Source: Angiostrongylus vasorum (Eukaryota; Nematoda; Chromadorea; Rhabditida; Metastrongylidae). Taken from it: a stretch of 64,000 nucleotides of DNA. The DNA lies in NCBI GenBank assembly GCA_018806985.1, contig JADANN010000018.1:2636501-2700500 (forward strand), written 5' to 3'. Position numbers and translations under genes: made by a program. Under the pieces are notes generated by a model. That model searched no databases and had not been told where the DNA came from. It saw nothing but the letters and a program-made list of their open reading frames with translations. Of this stretch, positions 10,138-22,225 are shown one piece after another; position 1 is the first letter of the stretch; every line of letters begins with the position of its first letter.

Positions 10138-11998
10138 ACCTCAGCACTGTTCATTTCGGCTAGCAGCAATCTTTGAGCTGCTCGCTCAATGTAGCAATTT
10201 GGGAACCGTTGCAGGGTCCAACGATACGGACAACATTGTCAAAGTCACAATTTTTTTCTCCAATTCTATGTGTAGAGAATAGCTTTTCTGCTACTGGCGC
10301 CTTCTAAGCGTGTGATGGGAAAAATACCAAGTCAAGGGTGTCGCAAGTTTATGCGGTGACAATAAAGGCTGAAAACGTTGTTCTGAGATGGCGTCCAATC
10401 TTCAATCTCGCCATTCGAATCGTTGCATAGGGTGGCGGATGTATGGGGGATATTTAAGACTTAAAGACTGGAAATGAAACCTTAAAAAGAGACCATCGTA
10501 TTTCGTAAAAAGTTGGAAAATTTCTACTTACCGTAAACTCGAATGGAGAGAAAAAATAGAAACGGATTGGGCCGCGGCTACGCCGAAAATGAACTCTACT
10601 GCGTAAGAATTTTCCCTATATATACATCATGTGGCCATATCACAGATACCCAGAGTATATGAAGAGTACGGTTGCGTAGAACTGCCACTAATAACTGTAA
10701 TCTTACGCAAAGTGTGAAGCATTAGCTTATATAGTGTAGTATAACAATATAATCATAATATAAGCTTGTAATAAATCGTGGTTACCGTATGGAATGGGTC
10801 GGTGTGAAAAATACAGAAGTGAACTCAAAATAAGCCGCAGAACACTTCAAAGTAGAGAAAAGACTAAAAAATAAGTTGCGAAGCGCTTCTAAATCTCGAC
10901 GATGTTGTGTTTATATGAAAACCACAACACCATATAGTAAATAGTTGCAACTATAGGAGGCGTGCGTAGCAGAGTGGCCGAAGGCGCACTGCGACACACA
11001 TATGGGGTCGGTCCTGCGCGCCAGGGTCACCGAGCCCTTCATTACTCTGTGCTCGACAAATTGCTACCAGACTTGTCTGAGAGTATAGCAGCACTATCTC
11101 GATACAACATTTGGCCACTGTGGATTATTGTAAAGGTCAGATACGAATTCATTCACCTTCAACGAAGCTTACTGAAGTCGAATGCATGGCACTTTCCCCA
11201 GGTTTGATTAACACCGAGAGCATGTTCAAGAGAAAGCAAGAACTTGGGATTTACTTGTGGGCTGCAGCTTGCGGAGGATTTTCCAACCTCTTTACAAAAT
11301 TCTTTGATTGCTGGAGGAGTTGATTCCTCATGGAATCCCTAATTGTCCATATTAGTGTTTCTTGGACTTTACAACATTCACTGGCTTTTGCAAGTGGCAG
11401 TTAGCTCTTCCTAGGCAACTCTACTATCCGATTGCACAAAACGGGAATTATTTGAGGCTTTGTTGGCCCGTTGCGGGATAGAATTAGCGTTGCAAGTAAT
11501 GCGTAATACTACATATAACCTGTAACACTAACTTAACCATATGTTGTATTATTGATTAGAATGGCAGGATAGAACGTTCGATGTTGATCAATCCTTGAGT
11601 GATGCGCCATAGATTCAGCTACGTCAATTACCGCCGAGGTGAGAGAGCGCATGCGTGGAATGGGAGGGATTAATGAGCTCAGAGCAGAAAACTGAAGGAA
11701 CGATTTGGGCACATGTGTCTGTGCACATTGCAGGCCACCTCTTAGAACTGCACTTAACGTAATTAACCGCTAGATTGATGCCCGTCGTTTGGGTCTCTAT
11801 TGAAAAATTCAGAACATTCTTAAGTTGGGTGGTTTACGCTCATTTGTTTGTTTGCCCTTAGTAAAATTAAAGATGAATTGTTTGCAGCAGGAGGATTAGA
11901 ATAGACCGTGTTCTTTCGAACAACGCCATAAAATATTACGTACATCTCGTTGCTGTATGTGCTTAAACATTTGGTCTGTAAAGGCAACCGGACGTTGT
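10138..11998 (+). repeat. Left arm of a 1.85-kb inverted repeat
   Basis: The reverse complement of this block recurs almost completely at 60,447-62,292, with scattered mismatches and few small gaps. It includes an internal SINE-A copy (10,958-11,225), a second SINE-A tail (11,575-11,640) and a TATA-like stretch. A third, more diverged partial copy (26,750-27,215) shows it is a dispersed repeat. No transposase-like ORF is visible. Confidence 0.9.
10958..11225 (+). repeat. SINE-A variant inside the 1.85-kb repeat
   Basis: Box A-like GTAGCAGAGTGGCCG at the head, SINE-A core at about 11,045-11,090 and tail at 11,200. The equivalent copy is present in the partner arm at 61,200-61,465, so it was inserted before the block was copied. 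Confidence 0.8.
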
Positions 11999-12104
11999 CG
12001 TTGAAACTATATCCCTACAGAATTGGTCGAAATGGGAAGAAGATACAAACATTGGATAATCTACGTATACCTTCTAGCTACTGCATCATTATTTTTCTTT
12101 CCAT

Positions 12105-12460
12105 GGCAGGGTATTATGTGAAATACAACCATAATGATGCTGAAATATTTGTGAAACTTAGACTCCAAGCCGGATCAAACCGCGACTTCCCTTTCCTGGA
12201 TCTCATGTTTTACGCAGGGCACCTCTGAGGGCCTCGTTCTGCCTTTCTCTCAACCAGTCCTTTTACTTACAGATTTTATCTACTGTCCATTTTTTTAGTG
12301 CAGCATCGGTTTCATTGGGTTTAATGCTTATTTGTGTTATTCAAATTATTGCTGTTGACAGGTGATACCATCGTTAGGATCAGAAGGCTGAGTGGGAGAA
12401 ACGCAGAACGAGGGCCAAAGTGGTGCCGTGCGTAACACCTGAGCCCCTGGAAAGGATAAT
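12105..12460. repeat. Two SINE-B fragments in opposite orientation
   Basis: 12,105-12,240 is minus-oriented (GCTGAAATATTTGTGAAACT, then GGATC and a damaged head). 12,395-12,460 is plus-oriented (GGTGCCGTGCGTAACACCTG). The 120 bp between them is T-rich and featureless. Confidence 0.55.
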
Positions 12461-12465
12461 GGATA

Positions 12466-12715
12466 ATTAGTTGAGACGTACCATGAATGACTTTAACGAC
12501 TTAGGGAGAACAAAACATGGCGCCGATCCAGTAATGAAAAGGTTCTATAGATCTTTAAATTGTGGGCAATACTTGCATCAAAAACGGTTTCGTTTGTTTG
12601 TATCGTTTCTTAAACGATTAAATAAAGTCCGTTCGTCTAGAGCGGAACAAATTGCACAAGGAACGAAATAAACTAGTGGACGAAAATGCCTCAATAGCTG
12701 TGAGTTGTGCCTGTG
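12466..12715 (+). pseudogene. Decayed copy of Spindly exon 6 (3' part)
   Basis: The plus-strand reading MNDFNDLGRTKHGADP followed by FYRSL aligns with the NDVIDLAKTKCGTDP...YYRSL part of the Spindly-like exon at 7668-8159. After a frameshift, ERNKL.KERNKLVDENAS follows at about 12,640-12,697. The segment then stops at a GTGAGT at about the same place as the parental donor. The middle (about 12,565-12,635) is unrelated or scrambled and there are in-frame stops. The remaining exons are not visible nearby, so this is a partial, inverted, non-functional duplicate rather than a second gene. Confidence 0.7.
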
Positions 12716-14029
12716 TTGTGCGTCATAGATTCTCCACGAGCTTATCAGTGTCACTTGAAAAGTGCGCTATCAAACTAGATGGGACCTTTCGGTAGCTGAG
12801 CCTTTCCAGGTGGTCACTGTTGTCGAGTAGCTATAATTTATGAACCTATGAGTGGTGTGCATTGGATTGCTTTGGATTGCTTCGCCGATCAGTAGAGATA
12901 TACGGAAGCAAGATAAAAATGGAAGTACTCAGGAACTTTCCTCTAAGCCATTGTTGTGTTGTGATTGGTTGCGCTAATACCAGCGTTATGTCAGAAAACT
13001 TTTTAATAATTCATCGATCTAAGAAATGGAGTTTTACCCTATGTAGGATCTCTCTTCCAAATTGTAGCCATTTTTTTCCTGGCTTCAGTGGTCTCTTTAG
13101 ATATTTTTTGAAGGCGGAATACGAAAAATAAAGTCGAATGCCAGTATTTACTACAGAAGCCAATTTTTTCTAAATCTATTCGAAGACTCAATAAATAAGG
13201 TTATTCATTCCAGTCCCGATAATGGTTTTTTATAAATAAATTTTGCTTATATGCTACCAGACCAAGAAAATGCGCCAAACTGAAGAGTGCCACTTCAGAA
13301 AACAATGTAGATATATTAAAGATATTATTAATATTTGGCAAAAACGAAAAAGCTGGGTTCATGTGCTGGGGAGCACTGCTTCCGGCATAACTCGCACTTT
13401 ATTCACCGTGTGACCTGAAAATTAGGCCTTGTCGCATCCAAGCGTTAATAAGGATATATTTAAGGTTAAATGACGACTAATACACGTTCAACATCAATTT
13501 TCATTCCAATCACATCTCCTCGATTTCCCATGCTTTTTTTTCGCCTATGGTCCAAATAAAAAGATAAAGTAAAAGAGCGTTTTTCGTTCTTCACCATGGT
13601 AATTTCCCTATCGTAGCAGATTAAAGAAAGTTTTGCTCTTTATGATTAAGTCTTTTCGAAAGTGAAAGTGTCGGCCTTGCTAGCGAAACAGCGTCAAAAT
13701 TTTGTTACTAAAGAATCCCACTAACCCAAAACCGACGCGCTGCGTTTGGCTCAGCTGGCGCAACGAAATACTACCAATTTTTCATCGGCTGTGGTCATTC
13801 CAGTTTTTTTGCCATTATAATAGAATTCTTTAGCAAATCGAGGGCTCTAGGCCTTGTAAGCGGAAGGAAATCGTAGAAGAGACTTTGCTGTATCATTCTA
13901 TGGGTATGAATGATATATAGGACACTATCTACTATGTGTTACCGTGGTTCAACACGTAAATACATTGCTGTCAACACTTGAAAGTATTTTCCACACTATG
14001 GTGAGTCTTCATGGACTTCCTTCATATGA
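12716..14029. other. No feature recognised
   Basis: Downstream of the Spindly exon relic. The 89-residue ORF at 12,862 has no recognisable motif. I looked for further Spindly exons and found none. Confidence 0.5.
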
Positions 14030-14568
14030 GGGATCCCGATGGCCGGTTAGTCGCGAGGCTACGTGGCGCCTCACCAGATGGCGGATAGGGGCTTAATCGC
14101 GGACCAACAGCAACCTTTTGCTTCCCGGGAGGATCCAGGGGATGGACACTCTGTTTCTGCTGCGCAGATTGTTTGTATTCTACGACTCAATCCCGGCCAA
14201 AAGCCTGCAATCAAGTGACAGAGGAGTATATGGGAGGTTGTTAGGAGTCGCCTCCAACAAATAAGCTCCATGTCCACTCTGGGAGAGTCTGGCAAGCTAC
14301 CCGTGAGTCTACCCAGCCGCCATGTTCAGACTCCAACAAGCTATATGTGAGTATCAAAAAGCTAAAAACAGTATAAAAAAAGAAAAACGGGCCTCATTCC
14401 CTTGACCCCCAAAAAGAGCCACCAATTCGGCAGCGCTGGGTAGGACGAGTACGGACAGGGCTCCTAAAATCTCAGGACCAATGGAAGCTGTCTGGGTTAC
14501 AAAGAACTATGGTGACGATCTGCACATAGAATGCACGTGCGCTTGCATCCGAGTCCTCGATAGAAGAC

Positions 14569-14985
14569 TTGCTCACGAGAGCAAGAAGGATAAGATACGA
14601 CGTCATCGGCCTGGCCGAGAGGAGACGACGCCACCCTTTCAACGCCGTCTATGACACCGGAGAAGAACTGTTACTCGGAGCATGCGACAGTAGAGGAGCC
14701 GGTGGCGTGGGCGCTCTCGTCAACATGAGCTTGCCCATTAACATCGATTCCTTCGAACAACTTACAACCCGAATTGGACGTTTACGATTGAAGAGCTGTG
14801 GATCAATGCAGGCCTTGACAATCTTCGTCGTTTACGCACCGACATCAAACTATGACGAAGAGGAAGGCGAAGAGTTATATTTGGACTTGGGGAAATTGTA
14901 CAGAGAAGACCATACATTCTTCGAGATCATCATTGGAGATTTTAACGCCAAGAATGGACCAAGAAGAACGTCTTAAGAACGTCAC
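14569..14985 (+). pseudogene. RTE-A endonuclease domain
   Basis: Exonuclease/endonuclease/phosphatase fold that nicks target DNA for target-primed reverse transcription. YDVIGLAE carries the catalytic Glu motif, [12 protein letters not shown] follows, and GDFNAKNG is the hallmark GDFN motif. The frame ends at a stop at 14,974. A downstream GSDYRLLRARF (about 15,160-15,190) corresponds to the terminal SDHR-type catalytic motif. It is broken by several stops. Confidence 0.85.
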
Positions 14986-15601
14986 ATTGGGACACACGGA
15001 TTAGAATGGGACGAAACTCGCAATTCCAGAAGTCCCGCCCTCAACGCTGGACGTAGGCGTCTCCCTAATGGACAGCACCATAACGAAACAGACCACATCA
15101 TAGTAAATAGAAGGTTTTGACTAACCGATGTCGCTGTTGCCCCAAAATTCTACACGGGATCAGACTACCGTCTCCTTCGTGCAAGATTCTATTTCTCGCA
15201 GAAAGGAGAAAAGCCGCTAAATTCAAAAACGGGAGTCCCGGAACAACTATAAACTGGACTTATTCAATTTATTAGTCGGCTATTGGGATGATGCCGTTGT
15301 CGATGACATCAGCGAAGAATACGATAGGCTTATTCAACATCTTCACGTCAGCGCTACGAAAGCTGAGAGTTCGAAGGTCACCAAGAAACGTCTGTCTCCA
15401 GAAACACTCGTGCTGATACGCCAGCGTGGAATCGCACGAGCTGCAGGCAACCGCGAACTAACGTCCGATCTGGCAAAACAATGCAGACAGGCGATAAAAG
15501 AAGATCTTAAAAAGAGAAGAGCAGCAGTAATGGTTGAAGCTGCAGAGGCTGGGAAAAGCATTCGCAAGGCCCCCCGAAGCTTTGCCAGTTATTAGACCAA
15601 G

Positions 15602-16845
15602 GTGATTGCACTCCGACGCCCAAGCGGAACACTAACAGCGTCCAGAAAGGCAATAGAGGAAATCATTCACGAATACTACTCAGATCCTTTCGATAGCCAC
15701 GTCCACTTTCCGTCATATGAAATAAAAAAGGATGGATATGTTGTGCTGTCGGTTCTCCCTTCCGAAATCCGACATGCCATTCCGTCGGTTGAAAATCGAA
15801 CAACACCAGGTCCGGACAGGATAAGACCAGAACACCTGAAGAACCTTCCGTCAATCCTTGTAAACGCACTGGCTCGGCTCTTCACACGTTGCGGTCCTGA
15901 ATGCAAGGTCCCTACTCAGTGGAAAACCAACAAGACCGTGTTATTGTTCAAGAAGGGTGGCCTACACGACATCGACAACTATCGCCCACTCTGCTTGCTG
16001 TCTGTCGTCTACAAACTTTTCACTCGAGTCATCCTAAATGGTATGGACAGAACACTGGACGAAGGGCAGTCATGTGAGCAAGCAGGGTTTCGAAAAGGAT
16101 TTAGTACGATGGACCACATCCACGCGATAACAAGACTCATTGAAGTATCGCGAGAGTACATCGCTCTGTCTCACTTTCATCGATTTAAAGAAAGACTTTG
16201 GCTGAACTGAGATAGGAGCAGTCATGGAAGACCTTGATATTCAAGGAGTCCCTATTCAGTACATAAAATCTCTTCGTGACCTGTACAAAATTTCGCAACC
16301 AAGATTTCACCGTTCTACAACGATATTAACATTGACGTCAAAAGAGGGGTTATTCAAGGCGATACCATCTCTCCCAAATTATTTACCGCCACCCTCCAGA
16401 ATGTCATGCGAACATTGGAATGGGATAATATGGGAGTGAAAAATCGATGATCGACAGTTACACCGTCTTCGCTTTGCTGATGACATCGTAGTTATGACAC
16501 TAAACATTAGCCAAGCGGAACGTATGCTTGCCGACTTAAATAAAGCCTGTGGAAAGATTGGTCTTTGACTAAATCTCACAAAAAACGATGTTCATGAGGA
16601 ACGGATTGGTCATGTATTCCCAATTCACGCTCAACGGAACGAATATCTCCGAATGCTCCAGTTATATCTATCTAGGTCGGGAAATCAATATGATGAACGA
16701 CTTAGCTCCAGAGTTGAGCAAAAGGAAACGAGCGGTTTGGGAAGCTTTCAAGAGTATCGAGGATGTAGTGAAGAGTACAAAGAATATCCAACTCCGTGCC
16801 CACCTTTTCGACTCAACGGTACTTCCTGACCTAACCTATGCGTAA
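15602..16845 (+). pseudogene. RTE-A reverse transcriptase domain
   Basis: 15,602-16,210 has TTPGPDRIRPEHL, NYRPLCLLSVVYKLFTRVI and QAGFRKGFSTMDHIH, typical LINE RT fingers motifs. A frameshift near 16,170 moves the motif-A segment TFIDLKKDF to another frame. Motif C LRFADDIVV is at 16,467-16,493. 16,588-16,845 matches the RTE C-terminal domain (FTLNGTNISECSSYIYLGRE). The catalytic Asp pair is still present, but stops and frameshifts make it non-functional. Confidence 0.9.
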
Positions 16846-17574
16846 GAAACCTGGTTGTTGCGTAAGCAGGATGGAAGATCACTTAGCGTTATCGAACGCG
16901 CAGTCGAAAGGGCGATGCTAGGAGTATCCCGTTTCACACAAGTAGGGGATGGGATCTGAAGCTCTAACCTGTGTCAACGATCAAAAACCGAAGATGCCGT
17001 TCCGTACGCCAAACAGTCGAACAGTCGAAGATAAGGTGGGCCGGACACGGAATGCGTATGAATGACAACCGATGGATAAGAGCAGTTAGTGACTGGATTC
17101 CCTCGGGATGTTAAACGCACTACAGAAATACCATATGATGCTCGACGAGTCCCTAGAGCGAGCAGAACCCACTGGGCTACTCTTGCACGCGACAGGGAAA
17201 AGTCGAAGATTTACTGGTTCAAGTCACTCGACGATCAACGGGACTGCAGGTGATACAGGTGATGGTGAGTCTCTTTCGATGTTTTTTATATGTGCACATT
17301 CCATAGAGTGATAATAGTGAATATTTAAGAGATAAATGTTAATTGTTAATCAAGTTACCAACCAAAGAACTTTCTCGAAAAAGTTTTTTTGTAGATTACT
17401 GGGTGGTGAGAATGCCTTTCCTGGTCTCACCGGTTCTGTTTTGATCTGCTTTCGATTAACTATTGAATGAATATACATAGCGAGCTATGAAAACCTTTTT
17501 TGAAGGTTATTGAACTAAAAATTAATACTAGATTGTCCATTTTCTTTTTTATGGGTTAGGTAAAAAGTACTCCC

Positions 17575-17790
17575 CACTTGTTTATTTCCGCACTCCCTGC
17601 TAACCGTCATCTCGTCCAGTTTGGCAAATTGGTACCAGATCTCTCTGTAGTGATGGAACCATTGGTTGATATGTGACCGGCCCTCATAAGTCGTTGCATA
17701 GATCAGATATGAAATTCAACCACCTCCACGATGACTAATGGAAGCTATAATGCGTGAGGGATTGATCGAAGCCAAATGCTTTTCGTTCTT
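17575..17790 (+). repeat. Diverged SINE-A copy
   Basis: TTGGCAAATTGGTACCAGAT followed by CACCTCCACGATGACTAATG and GAGGGATTGATC are recognisable SINE-A blocks; the head is lost. Confidence 0.65.
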
Positions 17791-18772
17791 GCGTTTGCTT
17801 GAGGAAGGTTCTCCCCGATCCACAAAGGACGGAGGAAAATGTGAGAAAGATCTAAAAAAGCTCTACAACAACCACCTCTAGGTTTTAGGAAGAATCAAGT
17901 TCACCAGCACTTGACGATATTCATAAATAAGACCAAATTTCCAAGTATAGGCCGTACCGACACGCAAACTCGAACACATTCGGGGATGGCGGATGCAGGA
18001 CATGAATTGAATGAATGAAGTGCCGAGATTCGCACAATTTGTGAAAACATGCAAATGCAATATTTATTAATGCCGAGGCTTATAAAAAAGTTGTATTTCG
18101 GTTTATAAATGCAATAGTTAATTAATGTTAGAAAACCAGCACGGAATGTGTTAAAACGACTAGTGACTTAAGTACTACAAACTCGATTTTTTCTTGTCTT
18201 CTAAGTAGACGGTGGTATCGTGCCACATAGACTTTTACCTTTATTTAGATTCATTGATTGGAATAAGCTTTTAAGTCATCGGAAGTTCTCGTAAGGCTTC
18301 CACTCTTTTGCGTTTGTTTCCCAATTTTTTCCCAAGCGTATTAAAAATTGTTAAAAATCATATGACTTCACATCGTTGCTAACCACTGTCCAATTAAAGC
18401 CCTACGCACTGTGTGCATCCCGTCAGAGTCGCTCTCTTGGAAGTAGAAGCCGAAGACACACACCGAACTCCACAGCTTCCATGAATGAGAGATGTAAGGT
18501 AACGGAATGAAAGGAGTTCTTGAATCCCCACAATATGTTAACACGGCTCACATAAATATTAAAAAAATTGCAGGAAAAATGGCGACGATTCCTTTTTAAA
18601 GAATCCAACAGTTCATTTTTTAGCTTAGAAACTATTTAGGAAGTGGATTTTGTCTTCTTACGTCAGAGATACATTAGTGAAACAATTTTTTGGAAACTAA
18701 TGTTATCTCCACAATCCAACGAAGTAGTGTCATCCTTATCTAATCCCTTATCTTGGAATTCTATGCTTTCAT
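17791..18772. other. No feature recognised
   Basis: AT-rich sequence with no recognised repeat or coding signal. Confidence 0.5.
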
Positions 18773-19030
18773 GTGAATGTAACAATCATGCTCTGTGAAG
18801 CCATGAGAGGAGAGAAAAGTAAATGGTCGACTAAATTTGATTTTTTATTCGGACTAAAAATTAAGCAAAAATCTTATAAAAATAGCGGTAGACTCCAGTA
18901 TGGTGGTCTCTCCGCGACGGTCAATGATGTCGAAAGTTTTCCAATGAGTGCAGTTCACCTCACATCAGAAAATCTAAATAGACTCCTTTCTACTGGCAAA
19001 CATTTGTACGAATTACGAAGAAATATTTAA
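18773..19030 (+). CDS. Unrecognised 85-residue ORF
   Basis: The last 43 residues (YGGLSATVNDVESFPMSAVH onward, ending ELRRNI) read like ordinary protein and follow a plausible acceptor CTCCAG at about 18,892-18,897, so a short terminal exon is possible. No domain is recognised, no upstream exon was found, and no poly(A) hexamer lies close by. Confidence 0.2.
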   Translation: MNVTIMLCEAMRGEKSKWSTKFDFLFGLKIKQKSYKNSGRLQYGGLSATVNDVESFPMSAVHLTSENLNRLLSTGKHLYELRRNI

Positions 19031-19369
19031 AGAGAAGTTGCTTAGCTCACCAAACTCTATTGAGATAGCTATTTAGAAGAATGTTTCGCAACCGTGACTT
19101 GCCACCACCACGCTTTTCAGCGACAACCTTGTAGCCTAAAAATTCGCAAGGAATCTGAAGGAAACTCGGTTCAATCCACGGAATAGTTCATTTTGGAACT
19201 CGACTGTATGGATGATTCAAAATACGTTGCCTGTTTAAAATAAAGTACATTTCACTGATTGAAAAAATCCTGAAGCAAGCTCTCCTGAGATATTTGCAAA
19301 AAATCCGGACCTGATCCTCAATTCCGTTAACCGATTGCTGATAGCATCTATAAAACATATATGAGGGAA

Positions 19370-19540
19370 AAGTGAACTGAAGGGCCTGCATGGTGAAGTA
19401 ATGAACGCGTTAGCCAGAGGAAAGGGTGATATCTGTTTCGATCCCCATCGCAGACACCTGCGGTCCACAGTTCTGCAAATATCTCAGTATCATTGTGGTT
19501 ATTTTTTACATTATACCCTACCGTGAGAAAAGAATGGGTA
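19370..19540 (+). repeat. SINE-B copy
   Basis: Damaged tRNA-like head (GCATGGTGAAGTAATGAACG, TTCGATCCCCATCGC), then CACCTGCGGTCCACAGTTCT and the tail GCAAATATCTCAGTATCATT. A minus-oriented fragment lies at 19,285-19,320. Confidence 0.65.
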
Positions 19541-20009
19541 CTAAATAAAAAAGCGATTACAATCTCCGCTGTTATATTCTGGTTTCAATTTTTTCGGTTG
19601 TTATCGTGAAATTTACACAAATGATGACTTTAGAAAGTTGAAGATCGGCGAGTTTGTTACTAAAAAGATGGGTGTGGCTGGCATATTCATATCGTCACTA
19701 AAGACGTGGAAAGACTACGAGTCCATCAGAAGCTTTCTCTTCCAAGGATTTCTTGTGGAAAAAAATGAATAGAAATGTGTTAAAGCGGTTATTGAAGAAG
19801 CGCTATTTACTGTACGAAAAACGACTTGAACACTCGTAGATTGAAATCCATATGAGCTTACTACGATATTTAAATGATCCGTCTTCGCAAAGAATCACAC
19901 ACGCTGTAGGACAATGTCCCGAGGTTGGCACTAGCTTATTATTCGTGTATATGCTTTAGTAAGAATTCTCTTTCAAACATTGGACTCTTATATATCAATG
20001 AGGAGTACC

Positions 20010-20300
20010 TGTGCCGCAATGGTCGGACGCGCCATGCGACACTCACATTGGAAGAGGAATCACAAGGCATCGATCCCCACGCCCTTGGCTCACCAAGCCT
20101 TCCATCCCTCCAGGGTCGGCAAAGTGGTACCAGACTTATCTGGAAGGATAGCAGCACAGGCTCGATACATCGGCAGACCACCCCGGATCATTGTAAAGAC
20201 CAGATATGCATTCAGTCACCTCCAACGATGCTTAATGAAGTCGAATGCATGGCGCATTCCTCAGGGATTGATCAACGCCGACAGCCTTATCTTTCTCTAT
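20010..20300 (+). repeat. SINE-A copy
   Basis: Nearly full length, with a 20-bp-scale insertion in the head between AAGAGG and GATCGATCC-like sequence, core at 20,105-20,150 and tail at 20,260-20,285. Confidence 0.85.
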
Positions 20301-20629
20301 ATATCAATGCAAAGTTTATTGTAATAGGGTTATAATATACGATTTATCCTTGACAGATTTTACATGTGAAATACTGAGATGTCAAGACAGCAATTTTGAC
20401 AAATGTACTTCTGGGAATTCAAACTCGGGCATGCGAAGCGCAAACGATGAACAACATTAATGGGCTCTGAGACCGACGAAGTGTTAACGAATTGACAGTG
20501 TACCCCTCTGTTCGAGAGCTTGCAGAAGAACACACATAGGCACCTAAACCTTTCTGGAGAATTTAAACAAAATGAGAAGTCGAATGAGCTCGACAAATGA
20601 ATGTTTCCGGAATTGAATGATAATCAAAG

Positions 20630-21110
20630 ATATTGCCGTTTCGAGGTGTCGTAGGTTTTGAGAGAGCTTTTTCTGCGCAGTCAGAAAGACTTGTTTCTCA
20701 AGCGTATTGTGATTTGCAACGCGAAGTGAATTCTATACGAAAAGCGGAGAGGATAGCCACAGTGTCTGAACCACGACCAGGGTACGCACAATCTCCCAAG
20801 GCCGAAATTTTTCCAAAAGAAAGTCATGGCTGCCTGCTGTTGATCTTCTTCTAGCTTGGTTTATCACAACTTCATGTACCCAGGTGAAACGATTCCGGCG
20901 AGGAAGCACTTTTAGAAAATCGGAAGAAAGGCACTGGAAATTTCAATGGCTCTGCTTCGCATTCGTTAACAGAAAGGGAGTAATCCTCCTCAGCGATGAA
21001 GCGCGGCCACACGTTGCACTAACGATGCTGCAGAAGTTGAAAGAGCTGTGATACGAAACTCTGCCCCCATCCATCACACTCGCTGTACTTCTCGCCAGCC
21101 GCCAACACGT
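20630..21110 (+). pseudogene. mariner-family transposase remnant
   Basis: Fragments in several frames follow mariner order: AEIFPK and a KVMAAC-like segment (about 20,800-20,840), YHNFMYPGETIPARKHF (about 20,862-20,912), NRKGVILLSDEARPHVA (20,970-21,021), then LQKLKEL and an ETLPHPS-like piece. LLSDEARPHVA corresponds to the HDNARPHVA motif with the second catalytic Asp. The third Asp region is lost. Stops throughout make it dead. Terminal inverted repeats were not identified. Confidence 0.7.
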
Positions 21111-21744
21111 CTTTTCTCATGTCGACTCTAAAAGCTTCTATTTCGATGAGTGAAGTCTTTTCTAACTTGAAATATTCCAACTTGAAAATAAAGGTTGGAA
21201 ATGCTTCACTCGTTTTTTGAGCTAAGTAATATTTCCTTGCTTGGGCAGCCGTTTTTCCCTCTGCACTTTCGTGGCAGCGCCATGCGCTCATTCCTCCCCC
21301 ACGGCGTCATCACAGTCACTTGCTGGTTGTAGTAAGATTTGCTGCCTTATGAGAGGTTTTTCGAATATTAACCCTTGAACAGTTCATTGTTTTTGTTATT
21401 GACAAGAAGAAATCCATCAAAAGTTTATGGAGCTTGGATATCATTCCCGAAGTGGCTTTGTGAGCACCTGTGGGAAGCTTTGTGGGTGTAGGAGTGGGAA
21501 CTCTTTCTCCTCCCTCTAAAACACAGAATTATGGCTGGTCAAAGAGGCACATGCTAGTGAAAAAGTATACAATAATTTCTAACATTTAAATCTAAATACC
21601 TGCAAAGTGCAATAATGAAATGATAAGTGGTAATTCAAAATACTTTTGCAAAATTGGTCCCATTTTAGTTCTAAAGCTCGAAACCAAAACAAAGGTACAT
21701 TCCACATATTGTATATCATGGGTTGATCGGCAGCGTGATTTTTT

Positions 21745-21960
21745 AAAATTGTTCAGCTTACAAATGGTTGCCGTGAAACTTTTATCCGGATAACATTTCG
21801 ACGTCTTCTTCATCCTCAGAGGCGATGATCCGAGTCAATGGTCCACAATGATTCGTCTTCTTAGTTCAATGTGGTGTATTCGCCGTAGTAACGAAACGGA
21901 TCTTCTTCAGTGAAGCACCACTTAAATGAGTTAATCTCGCCCAGGTGTGCTGTTTTATAC
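21745..21960 (-). repeat. PLE family-2 terminal-repeat fragment
   Basis: The minus strand contains GACTCGGATCATCGCCTCTG followed by AGGATGAAGAAGACGTCGAA and TTATCCGGATAAA, matching 2,036-2,210 and 45,095-45,300. The hammerhead-like core (CTGAGGA ... GAAAT) lacks a clear stem II. Confidence 0.5.
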
Positions 21961-21984
21961 AGGACGATTGCTGTTGATGTGATA

Positions 21985-22225
21985 GTCGGAAGCGCACTGA
22001 GCGCAGTTATCGGAAGCGCCCTGCAATACACATGGGATCGATCCCCTGCGTCCAAAGTTCCTGCCTGGGAGGATAGCAGCACTGGCTCGATACATCGGTA
22101 GGCCACCGCGAGTCATTGTAAAGGCCAAATATGGATTCAATCACCTCCAACGGTGCTTAATGAAGCCGCATGCAAGACGCATCCCTCAGGGGATTGATCA
22201 ACGCTGGGAGCTTTCCACTTTTTTT
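21985..22225 (+). repeat. SINE-A copy with internal deletion
   Basis: Head with GGGATCGATCCC at 22,033-22,044. The GGTCGGCAAATTGG core is shortened, and the tail runs to about 22,225. Confidence 0.8.

Larger units (their letters stand above)
14030..17265 (+). mobile_element. RTE-clade non-LTR retrotransposon (RTE-A copy 1), decayed
   Basis: About 3.2 kb with an APE-type endonuclease followed by an RT, the usual RTE layout. The 5' portion (14,145-14,330) matches the reverse complement of 25,000-25,185. The 3' end GATACAGGTGATGG matches the 3' ends of antisense copies at 23,427 and 36,361. Stops and frameshifts disrupt all domains, so it is inactive. Longest copy in the window. Confidence 0.85.

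Noticed and set aside
14071..14295. 74-codon minus-strand ORF over the RTE 5' region
   Set aside because: It lies antisense to the LINE 5' part, which has a matching copy at 25.0-25.2 kb; a shadow ORF.
20010..20324. SINE-internal ORFs of 80-136 codons that recur at many loci
   Set aside because: They are present wherever the SINE is, in varying frames, so they are repeat sequence rather than genes.
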